A stretch of 64,000 nt of DNA from Paracentrotus lividus (lineage: Eukaryota > Echinodermata > Echinoidea > Camarodonta > Echinidae), in assembly GCA_940671915.1 (NCBI GenBank), contig CALNVZ010003433.1, positions 31,495,441-31,559,440 on the forward strand, written 5' to 3'. A program made the translations under genes and the position numbers. This document shows, one piece after another, positions 14,801 to 30,000 of this stretch (position 1 is the first letter of the stretch; each line of letters opens with the position of its first letter). The notes below the pieces were generated by a model. That model was not told the origin of the DNA, did not search any database, and worked only from the letters and a program-made list of their open reading frames with translations.

Positions 14801-17800
14801 CACCGCTCTGGTCTACAGCCGGTAACCTTGGCAATGCATGGTATGGCCAGAAGGTTACTGTGACATCATCCATTCCGTATCATCTGGTATTTGAGGCGAC
14901 TGTTGGGAGCGGGGAGCTTGGTGATATATCCATTGACGATGTGGATTATAGGGATGGTGTATGCGAGGATTCAGGTATTTAGACTTTTGATAGTACAAGT
15001 TAGGAAATACATTTTTAGTAATCTTGCTTTGTAATATGACATTTTATTAAACATTAATCTAGGTGTGATAAACATGTACTACACTATGATGTAATGGTTA
15101 GAGCTATTGACTTTGGATCCAATGATCCAAGTGCAAGCCGTGGTATGATATTTATTTTTGTCAATTCCCATATGACTTCCCAATTATGCCCTTTTGGGTA
15201 ATGATACAATTTGATTTTAACAGTTTTCAATAACATTTTACTTTTTAGCCCCAAAAAGTATGATCGCTTTATATCTTAACCCTTTGTATACTAAGCCCGC
15301 ATATATGCGGGCTGATGAAGCAAAGAACATCCCTCTTGTCGATCGTTTATTTCACTCATGATTGCGTAAATATATAAAGACCTTATATAATTTAAATAAT
15401 CTGACATTGATCTATTTAAAGCTGTCTTTGTTTCATCTCTAAATGAAAAGAATTTCTTGGAAGCGTGCTTGACAATCACGATTCATTCGGCTTTATGAAA
15501 AGTTCTCAGTATACAATGGGTTAATGTGTTTAAATAATCTATCCATTTCTTTCATGACATGTTTTGTAAAGATTTAATTCTCTACAGACATGATTCAAGC
15601 AGCTTTGTAGTTTTGTTAGGGGGAATTTTTTACTTCTAGCACCAGCACTAAAAAAAAAACAGCACTAAAAACTTTCCTTTTTCTTTTAGGTTTTTTTATA
15701 ATAGTATTCAAGCAAAGAGTAGGGATGATGCAAAGTTAATACAGTGTGGTATTTAAAATATGACCCTCTCTTTCGTAAATTTAATCACTTCTATTCTGGA
15801 ACAAAGCTAGGCGAATTGCTATTTGCTTCCGTTTGATTTCCACAATAGAAGTCTTGCGTGCAAAAATCTACATGTATGCCTCTTTGTATTTTGTGACCTT
15901 CTAGTTTCTTGTGACTTTGAGATGGATCTATGCTTATGGAGTAACACACAAGATGGAGATGATTTTGACTGGATCAGACAAAGTGGGGCTTCCCCTACTA
16001 CTGGCACTGGACCTCTAGCAGATCACACAATGAACAATACCCAGGGTTAGTAATCAAACAGTTGACTTTCATTTTAAAGTACACATACATGTAGCGGGGC
16101 TTCCCCTTTCACATACAATAGACCAATAGCAGATCATACTCTGCAAAATACCTCAAATGAGTAATCAAACACTTTATTTTGATTTGATAAGCCAAATGGA
16201 CAGTTTCCCCTTCCATAAATACTAGACAACTGTTAGATGATACCTTCAATAGCACAATTATTAAGTAATAAAGCTTATGTCTTTTTTGGAGTAGGCAAAT
16301 CATTAATACTTACATCACATGAAACACAGGCTACATTTTTCAATGTGTTTTCTACCCCAAAAAAATAGTCTTTTTGCACGCAAAGTGAAATAAATTGAAT
16401 GTTTGGTTTACAGGTTTCTACATGTACATCGAGGCTAGCTCAGTGGGTGTAGGGGCAAAGGCCCGTCTCCTAAGCTCGATCTTTCCCTCAGCCACAGGCT
16501 CGTGCGTCTCGTTTTGGTATCATATGTATGGGTCTACTGTTGGTGAGCTCAACATCCGTGTCATCGACGCTCTGTCAGGGTCAGAGGAATACAAATGGCG
16601 GCTGTCTGGCCAGCAAACAGCAGACCAGAATGGCTGGTTGGAGGGACGTTTTTCTGTCATGAACGGGGATGGCATGACAGTGAGTTTTTGAAATTTAGAT
16701 CTTAGTTTCCGTCGACATCCATTATTGTTGACTAAACTCGCTAATTATGATACGAGGAAAGGACGTAGACAGTACAATATTCAAATGAGAGTTTCTTTCA
16801 AGAACAGAGAATACTTGATGAAAGATATATCACATTAGGTTTCCTCTTTTTTTATGTGCACTTATGCAAAAGTAATTTTTCATACAAATAAATGAGGACT
16901 ACCATACAATATTTTTGATGGAATATAATTAGGTTCTATGTTAGTCCATGATTACTTGTTGATATATCGATGAGAAAGGATAGTTTGAGGTTTTTCATTA
17001 TTGTTCTGTAATATTGTAAAAATTTGTTTCAAATATACTTCCCCGGTTCACTAATACGTCAATCTGGCAGTATAATTGCTATCCTTGGTGGCCTAAATGC
17101 AGTGAATAGGTCCACTTACTTTCTGTGAACTTTCTTTTTACGACAAGGGGGACTCCTGCTGTCACTGAGCATCTCCTAAACCATATATATCTAAACCTCA
17201 AAGACAACAAAATACCTTCATGATTGAGCAAACAGATATTTAATCAAGTTATATTGAAACAATCTTTATGACTCGGTGCAATAATTTAAAATTACTATAT
17301 TTTGTTTTACAGCCATCTCCAACTGTTTCTGATTCATTGGTGGTGGTAAGGGGTTTCATTCATGAATGGTGTACAAATTTCATCAAAATACATCCTCATT
17401 CATTTCTATCATTTGTTACATTTATTATCTTCATCTTAAAACATATATTTTTTCCATTCAAGTATTATTCAAATACTATTAAAAACAACATTGTTCGTAA
17501 ACAATTTCTTCCATCGTAGAAAGGCAGTGTTAATTTGTATTTCGCTTTCTTTAGCTTTCTAAGTATACAAAGTGTTTAAATTTATATTACTTGGTTGTAA
17601 ACTTCATTGTGAATTTCAATTGAAAAAAAAAAAGATTGAATAGCCTTTTTTTTCAGCCGGTATGTGAGTGACAATTATTATGTCTATGTCTAAAGACATT
17701 GCCACATTTGTTACAAAAACATTTTCAAGAAAATTATAATGGTATTTTTTCTTCTACATACATTTGTATTGTATAGCAAATATTAGAAATGTTCAAGTCA

Positions 17801-18011
17801 ATATTTCATACTTAATTTTTGTTTTATTTTAGAAAAAACTATGTTATTGCATCTTTCCATGAATATCGTGACTTTGTGAACTCTTTGAAGTTATTGCATG
17901 AAGCCCACTTAATCATTGGCTATTAGCTTCATGTGCTAATCACATAGGCCAAAAAAAAAAATTGTTTGGTTGTCAATGAATGCCTTTTTTCAAAATCGGG
18001 TCGGTCGGTCG

Positions 18012-18043
<32 letters not shown>

Positions 18044-21000
18044 CCTCCCATTGAAAAACAAAGAAAACAAAGAACGAATGACTTCCATTTTTGAGATCAC
18101 TTTTACGTTTTATTGAGTTATGTAAATGGGACTGCATGGAAAAAATAACACATGTTATAGTACTGTTTATGAAAAATATATACAAATAAATATGAGCTGT
18201 GTATTTCGGCGTTTGGGTAAAAAAAAAAAAAAAAAAAAAAAAGAGTTGTTCGGGTCGGGCCGTTTCAGAGGGTCGGTCGGTCGAGACAACCAAACAATTT
18301 TTTTTTTGGCCTTAACGTGTATTTAAAATTGTCAGGTTGAATTGTTTCATTTTCAATAGAGCAGGATGAATGAGGAAATTTCTTACTTGTGAATGTTTAA
18401 CTGCGTTGCCGTACTAAATAAATATATTTTTGGCAGAGTATAGTCTACTTTTTTGTGATACTTTCTTTCCTTTTGTGATATCATTGTATATATTTCATTG
18501 GGTGTTTTAACATATCATCTGCATAGGTTATATGTTCTGAACTGTTTTTGCTTAATGTTGGCAATATGTTTCCACTCTCGGCAGTTCGTCACACTATTGC
18601 ACATTACATTTGATATTTAGAACCCTTCAAAATTGTTAAGCTTTATACAAATGGAATAATAATGGTTTTTGTTTATGCTATGACATTACTTACCCTAAAA
18701 TTATCACTAAATTCACTTGCAGATAATGATTGAAGGATCAACTGGCATAAGTTATTATGGTGATATTGCCATTGATGACATCACAGTTCTCGACCAGATT
18801 TGCCCGAGTAAGTAGAAGGTCATATATTATACGAGGTAGCACACAATGGGGACAGTAACCCTATTGCGAAAATATTTCATCCACACTGAGTTATTTCTTT
18901 GTAAATGATAATAAAACGTGATTTTTTTTTTTGTTTTAATAAGGGAAAATCCCTTATTTCCAGTAAATTAAAAAAAAATAGATAATAGTGTCTTTATAAT
19001 GTAAGAACAACTTGATGCTTATTATGCACCATGTTTATAAACGGAAATAAAATTGAATCTTGAATATCTTGAATCGAGAATTAACATATATTAATAATAT
19101 CTTTATCATTGTTATTACTGTACCATTTAGCATATCCAAATACTGCTGATCCGTCTCTTTATGAGACCGTAGGTTGTGACTTTGAGATGTCATTGTGTGG
19201 GTGGACACAGATGAGTGATGATGATTTTGACTGGACACGGTATGCAGGTTCGACGTCATCTGTGTCTACTGGACCAACAAGCGATCATACTACGGGCACA
19301 GGTAAATACTCTCCCTTTCAGTGCCCCTAATTTCTCACACTCTTTCTCATTTTCTCCCAACTACGTACATCCTCCCTCTTTATCTCTAACCCACACACAC
19401 CCTCCCTCTTTCTAACCCATGCACACCCTCTTTTTTTCTAACCCATGCACACCCTCCTTTCTCTCTAACACAGGAACAGCCTCCCTTTTATCTCTAACCC
19501 ACACTCACCCTCCCTCTTTATCTCTAACCCACACACACCCTCCCTCTTTCTCTCTAACCCTTGCACAGCCTCCCTCTTTAATTCTAACCCACACACACCC
19601 TCCCTCTTTCTCTCTAACCCTTGCACAGCCTCGCTCTTTAATTCTAACCCACACACACCCTCCCTCTTTCTCTCTAACCCTTGCACAGCCTCCCTCTTTA
19701 ATTCTAACCACACACACCCTCCCTCTTTCTCTCTAACCCACGCCCACCCTCCCTCTTTATGTCTAAACCATGCGTACTCTGTCTCTTTTTCTCCCAACCA
19801 TGCACATCTTCCCACCTTATCTCTAACCCACGTACACCCTCCCTCTTTTTCTCCAACTCATTTACACCCTCCCCCTTTTTTACTCACCAATTAGATCCCT
19901 CCGTCGTTTTCAAGTAACACACCTCACCCTCCTTGTTATTCTCTCACTGTTGCACACCCTCTTTTTCTCTCTACTATGTAAGTGTCCCTCTCTTTTAGTT
20001 TTACAAACATTCAACACTCTCATTCTTCCTAACCTACGGGCACAGGTAAATACTCTCGCTTTCAGTGCCCCTAACCTCTCACACTCTTTCTCTTTTTCTC
20101 CCAACGACTTACATCCTCCCTCTTTATCTCTAACCCACACACACCCTCCCTCTTTCTTTCTAACCCATGCACACCCTCTTTTTCTCTAACCCACACTTAC
20201 CCTCCCTCTTTCTCTCTAACCCTTACACAGCTTCCCTCTTTAATTCTAACTCACACACACCCTCCCTCTTTTTCTCTAACCCATGCACAGCCTCCCTTTT
20301 ATCTCTAACACACGCACAGCCTCACTCTTTAATTCTAACCCACAACACCCTCCCTCTTTCTCTCTAACACATGCACAGCCTCGCTCTTTAATTCTAACCC
20401 ACAACACCCTCCCTCTTTCTCTCTAACACATGCACAGCCTCCCTCTTTAATTCTAACCCACAACACCCTCCCTCTTTCTCTCTAACACATGCACAGCCTC
20501 CCTCTTTAATTCTAACTCACACACACCCTCCCTCTTTCTCTCTAACCCATGCCCACCCTCCCTCTTTATGTCTAAACCATGCATACTCTGTCTCTTTTTC
20601 TCCCAACCATGCACATCCTCCCACCTTATCTCTAACTCACGTACACCCTCCCTCTTTTTCTCCAACTCATTTACACCCTCCCCCTTTTTTACTCACCCAT
20701 TAGATCCCTCCCTCTTTTTCAAGTAACACACCTCACCCTCCTTGTTATTCTCTCACTGTTGCACACCCTCTTTTTCTCTTTACCATGCAAGTGTCCCTCT
20801 CTCTTAGTTTTACAAACATTTAACACTCTCTTTCTTCCTAACTAACCAAGATGTCACACATTATCTCTTCTACACACCTCCTTTTCTTTCACCCAGGCAT
20901 ACCCTCCTTTATTTTCACCCGTATATTTTCGTCACTAATTTAATACACCTGCTCACGTGACAATTAGATTTCTGAATTGGCTGAGGAGTTAGGAGTAGTT

Positions 21001-24000
21001 AACGTTAATAATGACTATTTTGAATATCACCCAGGATACTACATTTACTTTGAGGCATCGAGCGGTGTATTGGGCAGTACTGCTCGCGTAAAATCCTTGG
21101 AGATCCCTGCTACTCCGTCTGGTGCCTGCCTCCAATTCTGGATTCATATGTACGGCACAAACATGGGTAGTCTCAACCTTTACCTGTATAATACTGTTGA
21201 TGGGTCAACCACGTTGGTTTGGAGTCAGGACGGCACGCTCAGGAACTCTTGGATTTACCAACAGGTGGATCTTGTATCAAGTCAAGACTATGAGGTATGG
21301 TTCATCCCCTTTTTCTTCTTAATGTTAATAATATTAATTGTATATCAATGAGTTTTTATTATTGATATGTTAAAAGGTGTCACATAAGTTGAATAAGATC
21401 TTATTTTATATACAATAATAATGAATTTGTACTTCGGCTAGACAATTGCACTCTTTTTCAAATGAAGTAGGCCTAATAGTTTTTAATCTTTTTGTTTATT
21501 TTGTTTTGTAGCTAATCTTTGAGTCTGTGCGAGGTTCTGATTTCCAGAGTGATATTGCTCTAGATGATATTTTCTTTGATTCCTCTTCTACATGCCCTGT
21601 ACAAAGTAAGTGAATACAAATGCATCATGTTAAATATTATTCCTTTCCATTTGAAATTATAACAATAACACTAGACATTTCAATTATATGAACATTTTTT
21701 TTACGACGTAATGTAAATAAAAAATATTTTAAAGTGGTCAATAATTACTATATTACAAAGAATAGACACTTATTATATTTAATGGCAATTTTTATCATAA
21801 ACATGGATACAAAATACAGAAAAGAATGAACTCTTCAGAAGTTTCTTTGTGCCTATTACTCTTGCAATAAGAAAATTTATTTGCCGTCATCTAAAGTATT
21901 TGTTTTTTGTTTCACCCTATTCACATAAGTATGTGTATACGTTATTGAAAATATTGTAATAAAAAATAGTAGGAAATATTTAACATTAATTTTATTAACA
22001 TTAATCCTTTGCTCAAGGATTCCTCGTCAACCTCAATTATATTAATTCTGCTTCAAGGCTTTTTCTTTGTTTTTTTTATGAAACATAATTTGTTCAAAAT
22101 CTTTTTCTTTGATTGGTTACTCGACATATTTGTTATAAATCTCCCACAATTTCTCGACTAATCTTTTGATGTAAAGATCCTAATCATTGCTTTCCATATG
22201 TACTATTTTCATTTTTTATATTATATACGTTTTGTACTAGTTCTACATGATTTATTTCTGTTCTTTTGTATGTAACTTGTAAACATGATTAGTTTTGGTC
22301 TCTGGACCTTCAAATCATGTATATTTATATGTATTTTTAAACCGAAATAAATAAAAAATAAATAAATAAAATAACTTCACTCTTACAGAGCAATGCAGCT
22401 TTGAGCAGGATACATGCGGTTGGCAGCAGGATACGGCTGATGATGGTTTGGATTGGTCCAGAGGAACAGGAGCATCATACCCGATTGTTCCTACAGATAA
22501 AAGTACTAGTACTTCAAATGGTAAGACTAGGACACCCTCAAATATTACCATTTAAAAAAATGATCTGGTTCTGCGCTAGTCATGCTAGTTGGCTTTACGA
22601 AGAAGCATGTGCCAAAAAACACAAAAGTGACTGCCGTGGGTAATCTGAGGAGATTGAAAATCATCATCATATTTTATTATAACCACCCAACCTAATGAAT
22701 TATTGTATGGTATCTGCAACATATTTGAGCACTACTCGTGTGGGACAACATATCAAAGCATTTGCTTGTTAACCCTATACATGTAGGTGTCACATAGAAT
22801 GCTGCCAGGGTTTCGGACTAAATACAGCGCATTGATATACTTTTTTTTATAAACGCTGAATTTCATAATTTACCTACAAGATATTATAGCAAGTTATACA
22901 TCATTTTGAAGGTAATAAAATTGTCTTTTTCTTTGAATTTCAAATGATAATCACCCAAACTCTCAAGTCGCATCGTGTACAATAACAACATAGCACGCAT
23001 GCATGCACACAATTACATAGACATTGCACACCAACATTTATTCATCACCGGTGCAGTTGATTCTTGTTTGGAATCAGCAAAATCAAGCATCAAACCCAAG
23101 GAAAATGAGACAAATTTCTGATTGGTTTATTTTATTTTCTGTTGTATTGGTACACAGATATGTTGGCCAATCACAGACTGCATTTCATAAAGCTAGTACC
23201 GCCCATTCACGAGTATTTGTCAATCAAACATTGGTCCGATAAGAACTGCCGTGACATTCGGGCAGCATATTTACAACATATTTAATCGGCCCTTGACACT
23301 TATAGGGTTAAAACCTCTCCATTACATAACATTTCTGAGGGTCTTTTTTTTACACCATTAACATTTTTATTATTATTATATTTGGAACCAGATCTAGCAA
23401 GTTGTAAAGTTTCCCTCTCGTGGCTTTGCCTGCAAATAGATTCTAATTAATATATGTATATAAGTATGAACTCACCAGATGCTACTTTTACAATGCATAG
23501 ATATTGAAAAGGGTCAGATAAAGTTAAAACGCATATATTTCTACACTTTTTAAAGCTATAGAAATTAACCATGATTGGGAAAACAGTATAAAAGTAATGC
23601 TATTTTGTGCACAGGTATCATAAAAATTATCAGCTATGACATCATTATTGGGTCATTTTCCATATATTTTACAGGCCACTTCATCTATGTGGACACTCTC
23701 ATACCACACAACGATGGCGACGTAGCCAGGATTATTAGCCCTCCATACGATCTATCATCATCTGACTACTGCGTACAGTTCTGGTATTACCATGACGGAT
23801 TAGGGTATATACAGCTGCAATCTAGGCAGAATGGGGTCTTTTCTGCACCCCTCTGGACATCGCCTGTCAATGCTGTGAGGGGATGGACATACGCCAGTGG
23901 TACTGTCACTGGTAACGATGTTGAGGTAATATCATACGTCAGTGTTTGAGTTCATTTGTTGCATTTACCTTTATGACGTTGACTTACATGTAGATAACTG

Positions 24001-27000
24001 TTACACGTATAACATGTAAGGCATTATACAAATGACTTTCAAGTTTAGTATTTTGATATCCATTGTTGACTGAAATTAATATCTTAGGTTCAATTAAATG
24101 TGTGACAAAGTTTCTTTTCCTGCGACTATTAGGTGAACATTTATTTTTGTTTTTTATTATATCACAGGCTTAGATTGAATTTTAATGAATGCAAGGTATG
24201 TAGTGCTTTATCAAAAATTTCGTTTTTTAATGATTCCCGTCACGATACCATAATAATTCAAATCTGATAAATCTAACTAAACTGTTTATCTCATTGAAGT
24301 TCCTGCCAGCCTTCTAATTTAATGTTTGTGTCTTTTTATCAGATTGTTTTCAAGGGTTCTGTGAGCGCTGTATATGGGTCTGCTATGGCTCTAGATGAAA
24401 TCAACATTGAATTTGGAGCCTGCCCATCACCAGGTACAAAATGCATCTGTAGATACGATACTGCAATGTATACATAGTACTACCACACAGTGGAAAACTA
24501 TGTAATTTATAATTTTTTCATTATGTGCCATCACAAGATTTTTCTTAAATCTAAATGTATTTAATTAAGCCCATGCAAGTATAATTTGTAAGTATTAGCT
24601 TGTGATGGTATTGACATCTGCAGGTATAATATGCTATAACATTGTTTTGAGTGTCAGAGATATGTTTCATCAATATTAATTGAATTATACATTCATGTCT
24701 TTGTATGATACAGGTATAATGGATCAATAATGCTCATCAGTAGTATTTGATAATTGTTATTCATATCATACAACTTTTTTCAATAACAATATTATTGGTT
24801 CCAGCCTATGGATGCTAAATTGCCACTTGGTCCAAATCAACTTTGATTATTGCCTGTTTTGTTTTATCCGACATGGTCCAATTCCATGTCGTTTGCAAGC
24901 AGTAATACCTTTAGGCCTATTGACTATTTTGTCTAAGTCCCATTTTGTATAAGGTTCATTTTGTCTAATGTCCACTTGGTCTAACACCACTTAGTCAATT
25001 TTTCTAACAAACTGGTAAAAAAAAACAGACCAGTTATTCAACTGCTGTTACACAAAAGTGGATATAAACCATATTGATTGGACATCATTTTCAGGTTACT
25101 GCACATTTGAGAGTCTCCATTGTGGGTGGCTCAATGACATAAATGACGATTTTGATTGGCTACTTCACTCTGGGGGCACACCAAGTGACAGCACTGGACC
25201 ACCATTTGACCACACCCTAGGCACAATACAAGGTGAGGATCACAAGGCATTTACAAAATGAAACACTGGAAATTTAAAAACTCAATTATTGAGATATATT
25301 ACTATGCAAACTGTGACCTTTAGAAAACAAATATACATTTTTAATATAATTCATTTTGTCAACTTTAGCAACACATACATGTAAATACAGAAATAATTTT
25401 TGTTCTAAACTTAAATAAGTTTCTTTAAAATATTAATTATCCCTTCATTGAACTTGACAAACATTACAGATTCCTCTTTCTAAAGAGCTGGTTTAACTAG
25501 TTACAAATAGAAGGCAAATAACTTAAGAAATTTCTTGCTGTTAAAAAGAGCATGACCCCATTTAGTGTATTTTGTGTATTCAGTGATCATAAATAAAGTA
25601 TGATTTTATGAACTGTAGGTCTCTACATATACATCGAGACATCCAACTCCGCAACCAATGAGAGTGCAAGACTCATTTCTGAGGTATTCTCGGCCATGCC
25701 CACAGGATGTTTCACCTTCTGGTACCACATGTTTGGAGCGGGTAACAATATGTTTGCCTATTAATAATAAAGATAGTATAATGAGATAAGATAGTATAAT
25801 ATCAGGAAATACAGTACAACATTATACACTACAATCTAATTATCACTAGGTATTATAAAACATGTTGCATATTACTCTAAAAAGATTGTTTAATGAGACA
25901 ATGAATTGATACAAGATAATCGTTTGTACTTTGTATATTATGATGACTCCAAGAAGCGTACATTTTAGCCTGAATACACAAACTGTGTAATTGTTATTGA
26001 TCTTCATAATATGATAACATCTAAGATCATTACAATTATGAAGGGGTTTTACCCAAGTATTTTGAAAACTAAGAGCATATTATTTAACCTATTCAGTATC
26101 AAGTAATATTTGTTATTGCCCAATTAAAATTTTCTTTTTAGACATGGGTACATTGAATGTCTTCCTGCAAGAGTTACCGAGTGGCCTAGAATCTTTGGTC
26201 TGGTCTCTATCTGGGGATCAGGGTGACCAGTGGCTACTAGGGCAGGTCGATGTGTCTACTGGTTACGAGCATATCATCACCTTTGAGGCAATTGATTCAT
26301 CCAGCTTCACAGGGGATATATCACTTGACGATATTGATTATTTACCTCGGGCATGCAGTAGTAGCCGTGAGTCAAACTCTTGTTGCTTTTAAAAACTCAA
26401 TAAACCTTTCACATCCGTTATAGAGTAATTGTGATTACTCTATCAGTATGTCTGGTTTATTCGCACTGCATCATTTTCCATGGTATTAAGTTTTCTTTCC
26501 ATACACATACAAACATCACCTACTGGGTAGCCAAAATATGAGCATTCAGAATCAAGAATAAAGAATTTTTAAAAAAATGACCAAAACGAACTGCAATATT
26601 TGAAATGGGTAATTTTTATTATATTTTTATGTCTTCACCTGTTTTCTAACTCTCAGCACCTACAACCACCATGGTTCCCCCGGTAACGAGGCAACCAAGC
26701 CAATGGGATTGCAGCTTTGAGGGAGGTTCACTGTGCAGTTGGGTACAAGCTGCTAACGACGATTTCAATTGGTCCTTGCAGCAGGGTAGCACAGCCAATG
26801 ACGGGACAGGACCATCGGCTGATCACAGCTTGCAGAATAAGAATGGTAGGCAAATATCTTTTAAGATAGGATAGAGGTGAGCTATCCACTGATTGACCAA
26901 TGCAGTAGGGCATACACGTATTAACCATTTAACTATTTTAAGAACAGTAAATAATGTATGTATCAAAGTAGGGATCAGGAGAGCATTTTACTAATATTTC

Positions 27001-30000
27001 TTGTCTGACGAGTTGTCAGATATGACATCTTTTCTTGATTTTGATTAGCTGAGAAGCATTGTTACTCTGGTATTGTCGGACAAAAAAGGACTTGTCAGAT
27101 AAAATATCTGACAAGTCCTTTCGTGAAACACACCCAGGAGCTGGTCGGGCAGCAGGGCTTTTCATTACCTCTCTGCATAAGCCTACAAAATCATTCTTAT
27201 CAGAGCTGGGTTCGAATCCCAGCCATGAATATCTTCTGTTGGTGACATTTAAGGTCTGTCCCAGACGTTTTAATCAACCAACTAAACTACCATTAATTAT
27301 GTCTAGTAGACAAAGCTAACATATTTTTCTTACATGTTGTATTTCTCAGGTTACTATGCCATGATTGACTCCAGCAGTCAGCTTCAAGACCAAAAGGCTA
27401 GGGTGTACAGTGATGTTATACCGCCTCCTGCCATCTCTTCATGTCTACAGTTCTGGTACTTTATGTACGGTTTCCATGTCAATACACTCAACGTCGGTAC
27501 TGGTATTGATGACGGCGTAACAGGTATATATCTGTATAATACTTATCTTATTTGCAATGCGTATAGACCGTCACAAAAAAAATATATATATACATGTTTT
27601 TGTGTGTATGTCGAGGTATTTTTTAATTTTATGTTATTTCTACTGTTTAATCAAGCTTGTAATACCACCGTCTTAGAGGGCCCGACAGATTGTCATACTC
27701 ACCAGAAAGGCTCACAGAATTATAAACTTTCCTTGTAAAGGATAAACTACTTTTTTCCTGATATTCCCAATTTGCTGTATAATAAAAAAAAACGTAATAA
27801 AGTTGGTGGAACAATAATTTGATCTGATTGCCTTTCAATTATTACAGATGGTGGAATCTTGTGGACACGTTCTGGAGAGCAGGGGTACCAATGGGTGCAG
27901 GGCCAGGTACCCTTCACTACCAATTCCATCTATCAGAGAGTTTATTTCGAGGGCATAGCTGGAGATGGTTACCAAGGTGACATAGCAATTGATGATGTCA
28001 TCATATCAGATGGCCCTTGTCCGGAGCTTCGTAAGTATAAGATGTATAGGATTCTACAAGGGTACAATGTATCAAATGTGCCTGTATCGCCACATCAGTA
28101 CTTATGTTTGGTGTTACATGTAAAAGCAAATGCAATTTATTTTGAAATATTGGTGAAATCAAACATCAATTCTAACATATTTTTTTGATAAAAATATACT
28201 TTTATTTTTTCAACCTTCATTATAAATACCCATATTTTAGATGTCTGTAATATTCTTTACTATAGTTAAGGATATACATGTATTAACAATTTTGATGTGG
28301 CAATATGATTCTCTCTTGCAGTGTTCTGTGACTTTGAAAACATTGACATCTGTAACTATATCAACGACAACACAGACTCATTGGACTGGTCTAGGGAGAA
28401 TGGTCGTGCTTCAATCGTTTTCACTCCACCGATTGATCATTCACTTGGAACTAATGATGGTATATTCTTATCTCATGTACATTACTAGCAGTACCACAGG
28501 AATACTTCATATCAAGGCCATATTTCTTTTCATTGAAAACCGTATTACAACGTATTACATTTATTTGCTTAATTTATCCAAGACAAAAATGTTAACGAAA
28601 CATAGTATCCCTTATAATTTTTTTGTCCCCGCCGAACGAGTTCGAGCAGGGGACTATGAAACGGGCTCCGTACGTGTGTATGTGTGTACGTGTGTGTGTG
28701 CTTGTGTGTCCGTCCATCCATCCGTCCGTCCGTCCGTGCGTCCGTATGTGATCAAAATCTTCAATTTGCTACTCCCTCACCATTTTTCATCCGAATTCGG
28801 ATTCGTTAGCTTTATATGATAGCACTAGGTGATGGCTTCAATAAACTCTTACTAGAATTTTGAACCTTTGACCTGAATTTTTTGACCTTATTGTACATTG
28901 GTTACATGCTACTCCCTTTGCTTTTTTCATCCGATTTCGATTTTGTTTGCTTTATGCATATAGCACTAGGTGAGGACTACAAAATTCCTCACAGAATTTG
29001 ACTTTCTGACCCCTTTTGACCTTGATTTTTGGACCTATATTAGTACATTGGTTACAAATGCTACTCCTTCGCCTATTTTTCATCCGATTTCAATTTTGTT
29101 GCTTTATGATATAGCACTAGGTGAGGACTACAAAACTTCTCACGGAATTTTGACTATTGACCCCTTTGACCTTTGACCTTGATTTTTGACCTATATTGTA
29201 CTTTGGTTACAAAATGCTACTCCTTCGCCATTTTTCATCCGATTTCGATTTTGTTTGCTTTATGATATAGCACTAGGTGAGGACTACAAAATTTCCTCAC
29301 GGAATTTTGACTTTTGACCCCTTTGACCTTTGACCTTGATTTTTGACCTATATTGTACATTGGTTACAAAATGCTACTCCTTCGCTATTTTTCATCCGAT
29401 TTTCAATTTTGTTAGCTTTATATGATCCACTAGGTGATGGCTTCAAAACTTCTTCCACAGAATTTTGACCTTTGACCTTTGACCTGCTTTTTGACCTATA
29501 TTGTACATTGGTTACAAAATGCTATCCTTCGCCATTTTTCATCCGATTTCGATTTTGTTTGCTTTATGATATAGCACTAGGTGAGGACTACAAAACTTCC
29601 TCACGGAATTTTGACTTTTGGACCCCTTTGACCTTTGGACCTTGATTTTTGACCTATATTGTACATTGGTTACAAAAATGCACTCCTTCGTATTTTCATC
29701 CAATTTCAATTTTGGTTTGCTTTATGATATAGCACTAGGTGAGGACTAAAAACTTCCTCACGGAATTTTGACTATTGACCCCTTTGACCTTTGACCTTGA
29801 TTTTTGATCTATATTGTACATTGGTTCAAAATGCTACTCCTTCGCCATTTTTCATCCGATTTCGATTTTGTTTGCTTTATGATATAGCACTAGGTGAGGA
29901 CTACAAAACTTCCAAACAGAATTTCGACTTTTGATAATTTCTGTAAAATAATTTTAAACTTATTAAATAGCGTTACAAAAATACAAGATTTGAAATGCTT

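Noticed and set aside
19465-19815. Repetitive 116-residue minus-strand protein and similar plus-strand frames
   Set aside because: They are translations of the CT-rich minisatellite, whose unit length keeps frames open by chance.
19302-20910. CRISPR-like array
   Set aside because: Units are contiguous, imperfect and without unique spacers, and the context is a eukaryotic intron.
28241-28819. 192-residue open frame over the MAM 11 N-terminal exon
   Set aside because: The frame is different from the exon's and extends into a microsatellite; it is a shadow frame.
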